Positions 54,710-58,488 of a stretch of DNA of 58,488 bases are shown one piece after another; the stretch's first letter is position 1, and each line of letters begins with the position of its first letter. Source of the stretch: Pectobacterium fontis (GTDB lineage: Bacteria > Pseudomonadota > Gammaproteobacteria > Enterobacterales > Enterobacteriaceae); the NCBI RefSeq assembly GCF_000803215.1, contig NZ_JSXC01000036.1:1-58488 (forward strand), given 5' to 3'. The position numbers were made by a program, and so were the translations under genes. A model generated the notes under the pieces. That model was not told where the DNA came from, ran no database searches, and was given only the letters and a program-made list of their open reading frames with translations.

Positions 54710-56443
54710 GTGCGATACACTCTGTGTATACCCGTATTGACTGAAAAATCCCGTATGTTCGGAAAAACCTGTTTCGCACTGGCATTCACCTGTTTGGCAT
54801 TGCCTGCACTGGCCGCTCCACCGTCTGTGGCAACGCCACCTGTTCCGCTGGAAAATATTCACCAGAGCGGTTTTGTCTATTGCGTCAATGATGTCCTGAA
54901 CACCTTTAATCCGCAGATGGCACGCAGCGGGGTCACCATTGATACACTGGCGGCGCAGCTTTACGACCGCCTGCTCGATGTCGATCCCTATACTTATCGC
55001 CTGATGCCGGAGCTGGCACAGCGCTGGGAAGTGCTGGATAACGGTTCGACATATCGTTTCTACCTGCGCCATGATGTGCCATTTCAGCACACAGCCTGGT
55101 TCAGCCCCACCCGCAATATGAACGCTGACGATGTGATATTCAGCTTCCAGCGCATGCTAGACGAAAAGCACCCGTATCATGATGTCAACGGCGGCGACTA
55201 TCCCTATTTCGACAGCCTGCAATTCGCCGATTCCGTGCAAAGTATTCGTAAAATAGGCGAGTATAGCGTTGAGATCCGCCTTAATAGCCCGGATGCCTCT
55301 TTCCTGTGGCATCTTGCCACGCATTACGCGCCGATTCTGTCTGCGGAATATGCGCAACGTCTGGAGCAAGAAGATAAAAAGGAACGGCTGGATCGCGAAC
55401 CGGTCGGCACTGGCCCTTATATGCTCAATGAATACCGCAACGGGCAATATATCCGGCTGACGCGTAGCGCCAACTATTGGCGCGGCTTACCGCGCATGGC
55501 GCAGGTGGTTATCGATCTCGGTTCCGGTGGTACGGGGCGCTTATCCAAGCTGCTGACCGGCGAATGTGATGTGCTCGCCTATCCAGCCGCCAGCCAGTTG
55601 ACGATCCTGCGTAACGACCCGCGCCTGCGCCTGTCGCTGCGCCCCGGTATGAACGTCGCCTATCTGGCCTTCAATGTGCGTAAACCGCCGCTGGACGATC
55701 GCCGTGTGCGGGAAGCCATCGCGCTGGCGATCAATAACGACAGGCTGATGCAGTCAATCTATTACGGCACCGCGGAAACGGCGGCGTCTATTCTGCCCCG
55801 CGCCTCATGGGCGTACGACAATCAATCACAAGTAACCGAATATAATCCGCAGAAGGCGCGGCAAATCTTGCAGGAACTGGGGCAGACTACTCTCAACCTG
55901 CGCCTGTGGGTCCCCAGCGCCTCGCAGTCCTACAACCCCAGCCCACTGAAAACGGCTGAGTTGATACAGGCCGATCTGGCGCAGATTGGCGTCACTGTGA
56001 CCATCGTTCCGGTGGAAGGCCGCTTTCAGGAAGCACGCCTGATGGAACTCAGTCACGATTTAACGCTGGCAGGCTGGGCAACGGACAGTAATGACCCGGA
56101 CAGTTTTTTCCGGCCATTGCTAAGCTGTGCGGCGATTCGTTCCCAGAGCAACTACGCGCACTGGTGCGATCCCACCTTTGATGAAGTGCTGCAAAACGCA
56201 CTTTCATCACAGCAGCTTTCCAAGCGAATTGACTATTATCAGCAGGCACAGCGTATTCTGGCAGAGCAGTTACCCGTTCTCCCGCTGGCGTCGTCGTTGC
56301 GGCTGCTGGCCTACCGCTACGACATGAAAGGGTTAGTATTGAGTCCGTTCGGCAATGCCTCGTTCGCAGGTGTATTCCGCGAAACTCAACAGGCGCAGCA
56401 GAAGCCCTCTGCATCGGAAACCGTGGAGGAAGCACAGCCGTGA
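54710..56443 (+). CDS. sapA: Peptide-binding protein SapA
   Basis: A periplasmic solute-binding protein of the DppA/OppA family, first component of the Sap ABC system linked to resistance to antimicrobial peptides and, in E. coli, to putrescine export. Conserved runs include [39 protein letters not shown] and [18 protein letters not shown]. The start is not certain: GGGGAGG at 54694-54700 abuts an ATG (54701) but is 9 bases from a GTG at 54710, chosen here (577 residues); ATG 54755 gives a shorter, cleaner signal peptide ([20 protein letters not shown]) but lacks a Shine-Dalgarno. The C-terminus has an extra Gln/Glu-rich tail. It overlaps sapB by 4 bases. Confidence 0.93.
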   Translation: MRYTLCIPVLTEKSRMFGKTCFALAFTCLALPALAAPPSVATPPVPLENIHQSGFVYCVNDVLNTFNPQMARSGVTIDTLAAQLYDRLLDVDPYTYRLMPELAQRWEVLDNGSTYRFYLRHDVPFQHTAWFSPTRNMNADDVIFSFQRMLDEKHPYHDVNGGDYPYFDSLQFADSVQSIRKIGEYSVEIRLNSPDASFLWHLATHYAPILSAEYAQRLEQEDKKERLDREPVGTGPYMLNEYRNGQYIRLTRSANYWRGLPRMAQVVIDLGSGGTGRLSKLLTGECDVLAYPAASQLTILRNDPRLRLSLRPGMNVAYLAFNVRKPPLDDRRVREAIALAINNDRLMQSIYYGTAETAASILPRASWAYDNQSQVTEYNPQKARQILQELGQTTLNLRLWVPSASQSYNPSPLKTAELIQADLAQIGVTVTIVPVEGRFQEARLMELSHDLTLAGWATDSNDPDSFFRPLLSCAAIRSQSNYAHWCDPTFDEVLQNALSSQQLSKRIDYYQQAQRILAEQLPVLPLASSLRLLAYRYDMKGLVLSPFGNASFAGVFRETQQAQQKPSASETVEEAQP

Positions 56444-57405
56444 TTATTTTTACCTTGCGACGTCTGGTATTGCTCATGGTGACACTGTCACTACTGACGC
56501 TGGTTGGCTTTAGCCTGAGCTATTACACACCCAATGCGCCGCTCAATGGCGCGGCGCTGTTTGATGCCTATCACTTTTACCTCTCCAGCCTGTTTCAGGG
56601 GGATTTCGGTCGCTCCAGCATTAACGGGCAGGCCATCAGCGAACTGCTGAAAGAAGTGTTCCCAGCCACGATCGAGCTTTGTCTGCTGGCGTTTGCACTC
56701 TCGCTGCTGGTTGGTATTCCACTGGGGATTACGGCGGGCGTGATGCAGAATCGCGGGGCGGATATCGTGATCAGCACGCTGGCGCTCATCGGCTTTTCTC
56801 TTCCGGTGTTCTGGCTGGCGCTGCTGTTGACGCTCTTCTTCTCACTGCATCTCGGCTGGTTACCCGTTTCAGGCCGTTTCGACCTGCTCTATCAGGTGAA
56901 AACCGTGACCGGCTTTGCCTTGATTGACGCCTGGCTGTCCGATTCGCCCCATCGTGGTGAAATGATCGTCAGCGCCATCCGCCATCTGATTCTGCCGATT
57001 ACCGTGCTGGCCGTTGGGCCGACGACCGAAGTGGTCCGTCTGATGCGCCTCAGCACGACAGAGATTATCAGTAAAAATTACATTAAAGCAGCCGCAACCC
57101 GCGGGCTATCACGCTTTACGATCATTCGTCGCCATCTGATTCACAACGCGCTGCCGCCGATTATTCCCAAACTGGGATTACAATTTTCCACCATGCTGAC
57201 GCTGACGATGATTACCGAAGTGGTTTTTAACTGGCCGGGTATCGGTCGCTGGTTGGTGAACGCCATTCGCCAGCAGGATTTCGCCGCAATTTCTGCGGGC
57301 GTCATGGTGGTCGGCGCGATGGTCATCACGGTCAATATCCTGTCTGATATCTGGGGCGCTATGGCAAATCCGTTGAAACATAAGGAATGGTATGCCCTAC
57401 GATAA
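56440..57405 (+). CDS. sapB: Sap ABC permease SapB
   Basis: A 321-residue inner-membrane permease of the DppB/OppB type with six helices. The EAA loop that contacts the ATPase is in [19 protein letters not shown]. It starts with GTG at 56440, overlapping the sapA stop as GTGA, with GGAGG 10 bases upstream. The region between helix 1 and the next conserved block is short relative to DppB, as in SapB. Confidence 0.95.
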   Translation: MIIFTLRRLVLLMVTLSLLTLVGFSLSYYTPNAPLNGAALFDAYHFYLSSLFQGDFGRSSINGQAISELLKEVFPATIELCLLAFALSLLVGIPLGITAGVMQNRGADIVISTLALIGFSLPVFWLALLLTLFFSLHLGWLPVSGRFDLLYQVKTVTGFALIDAWLSDSPHRGEMIVSAIRHLILPITVLAVGPTTEVVRLMRLSTTEIISKNYIKAAATRGLSRFTIIRRHLIHNALPPIIPKLGLQFSTMLTLTMITEVVFNWPGIGRWLVNAIRQQDFAAISAGVMVVGAMVITVNILSDIWGAMANPLKHKEWYALR

Positions 57406-58282
57406 CGTCTATAGCGAAAAGCGGTTGCCAAGCCGGTTGGGCGATACCTGGCGGGCATTCCATCAGGATATGCTGGCCATGATCGGACTGTTCGGTTTTC
57501 TGATCCTGATCGGCCTGTGCCTGTTCGGCAAATTTCTCGCACCTTATGAAGTTGATCAGCAATTTTTGGGCTATCAACTGCTGCCTCCTTCCTGGTCTCA
57601 CTATGGCGAAGTCTCGTTCTTTCTTGGCACCGACGATTTAGGGCGTGATCAGTTAAGTCGACTGCTGAGCGGAGCGGCACCGACTGTCGGCGCGTCGCTC
57701 ATCGTCACCTATGCCGCGGCGCTGTGCGGCATCGTGTTAGGGGTCTTTGCTGGCGTCACGCGCGGGCTGCGCTCTGCGATGCTCAATCATATTCTGGATA
57801 CGCTGCTGTCGATTCCGTCGTTGTTGCTGGCTATTGTGATCATTGCTTTTATTGGCCCGAAGCTCGAACATGCGATGCTCGCCGTCTGGTTGGCACTGTT
57901 GCCGCGCATGGTGCGCACCATCTACAACGCCGTACACGATGAAATGGATAAAGAATACGTGATCGCCGCGCGTCTTGATGGGGCTTCCACGTTCTATCTG
58001 GTGTGGTACGTCGTGCTGCCAAACATCGCAGCACTGTTGGTTTCCGAATTTACCCGCGCGTTGTCGATTGCGATTCTGGATATCGCCGCGCTGGGCTTTC
58101 TCGATTTGGGCGCACAGTTGCCAACCACCGAATGGGGCGCCCTGCTCGGCAACTCGCTGGAACTGGTGTATGCCGCGCCCTGGACCGTGATGCTGCCCGG
58201 CGCGGCTATCGCGCTGAGCGTGTTAATCGTCAATCTGCTGGGCGACGGCATCCGCCGTGCGCTCGGCGCAGAAACGGAATAA
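57392..58282 (+). CDS. sapC: Sap ABC permease SapC
   Basis: A 296-residue permease of the DppC/OppC type, partner of SapB. N-terminal cytoplasmic region and TM1 (about 30-50), a periplasmic segment with [15 protein letters not shown], then membrane domain with the EAA loop in [18 protein letters not shown]. Its start lies 14 bases inside sapB, so the genes are translationally coupled. Confidence 0.95.
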   Translation: MPYDNVYSEKRLPSRLGDTWRAFHQDMLAMIGLFGFLILIGLCLFGKFLAPYEVDQQFLGYQLLPPSWSHYGEVSFFLGTDDLGRDQLSRLLSGAAPTVGASLIVTYAAALCGIVLGVFAGVTRGLRSAMLNHILDTLLSIPSLLLAIVIIAFIGPKLEHAMLAVWLALLPRMVRTIYNAVHDEMDKEYVIAARLDGASTFYLVWYVVLPNIAALLVSEFTRALSIAILDIAALGFLDLGAQLPTTEWGALLGNSLELVYAAPWTVMLPGAAIALSVLIVNLLGDGIRRALGAETE

Positions 58283-58298
58283 GAGGCGACGACTCCCT

Positions 58299-58488
58299 AT
58301 GCCATTACTTGATATCCGTAATCTGACGATTGAATTTCTGACTCCAGACGGTGCCGTAAAAGCCGTTGACCGCGTGAGTATGACGCTGAGCGAAGGGGAA
58401 ATTCGCGGGTTGGTGGGCGAATCCGGTTCAGGTAAAAGCCTGATCGCCAAAGCCATCTGCGGGATCACCAAAGAGAACTGGCGGGTAA
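58299..58488 (+). CDS. sapD: Sap ABC ATPase SapD, 5' part
   Basis: The first 63 codons of the ATP-binding subunit, cut by the window end. The start [13 protein letters not shown] and Walker [17 protein letters not shown] are nearly identical to E. coli SapD. It is 16 bases downstream of sapC in the same operon, with GAGG upstream. In E. coli SapD is also reported to affect Trk potassium uptake. Confidence 0.93.
   Translation, partial: MPLLDIRNLTIEFLTPDGAVKAVDRVSMTLSEGEIRGLVGESGSGKSLIAKAICGITKENWRV

Noticed and set aside
54529-54744. 71-codon frame with a hydrophobic start upstream of sapA
   Set aside because: It begins with TTG without a Shine-Dalgarno, runs through the sapA leader and start in another frame, and its tail is not protein-like; probably chance.

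Overview
The window is enterobacterial chromosome, most likely Pectobacterium (soft-rot Pectobacteriaceae). Almost every gene has a close E. coli counterpart, often in E. coli-like neighbourhoods (narK/narXL, rstAB-asr-ydgU-ydgD, hrpA/azoR, ydbH-ynbE, ttcA-fnrS-zntB, mpaA-tpx-tyrR, pspF/pspABC, sapABCD). Added to this are plant-pathogen features such as a secreted GH5-CBM3 cellulase of the CelV type and a pair of Aer-like chemoreceptors. No prophage, insertion sequence, tRNA, rRNA or CRISPR array was seen. Gene assignments rest on recalled family sequences and visible motifs; no database search was run.

Layout. 0.2-4.4 kb: nitrate sensing and transport (narK divergent from narX-narL, with an FNR box and a NarL-type 7-2-7 site between them). 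4.5-13.6 kb: an acyltransferase, a DUF481 outer-membrane-type protein, chaC, a Fur-controlled siderophore-interacting reductase, chaA, dauA and folM. 13.7-18.2 kb: the rstAB two-component system, then asr behind a RstA box, the 26-residue ydgU, a miniature pilin-like secreted protein and the serine protease ydgD. 18.6-28.2 kb: a GAF/degenerate GGDEF/EAL protein, hrpA, azoR, and the envelope-bridge pair ydbH-ynbE without ydbL. 28.5-33.7 kb: two tandem Aer-like receptors, ldhA and a DUF333 lipoprotein. 34-39.7 kb: ttcA, a small membrane ORF, the sRNA fnrS with its FNR box, zntB, the murein-peptide genes mppA and mpaA, and tpx. 39.8-47.2 kb: a tightly coupled six-gene ynb operon (phospholipid-type enzymes), then tyrR. 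47.4-52.6 kb: ycjXF, pspABC and divergent pspF with a sigma-54 promoter. 52.7-58.5 kb: celV, the sRNA ryhB with its Fur box, and sapABC plus the start of sapD.

How it works together. Three regulatory themes recur: anaerobiosis (FNR boxes at narK and fnrS; NarXL), iron (the same 15-base Fur box ahead of the siderophore reductase and ryhB) and envelope stress or lipid supply (psp, ydbH-ynbE, ynb, mppA/mpaA, sap). Two sRNAs, FnrS and RyhB, and the tiny protein YdgU are too short or non-coding to appear in ORF lists but are recognisable by sequence. A dispersed palindromic, MITE-like repeat occurs in at least four intergenic regions.

Least explained and most worth following: the ynb operon with its extra PlsC-type acyltransferase and unknown membrane protein; the degenerate GAFTGA loop in TyrR; the loss of ydbL; a four-copy direct repeat ahead of ycjX; and the miniature pilin beside asr.
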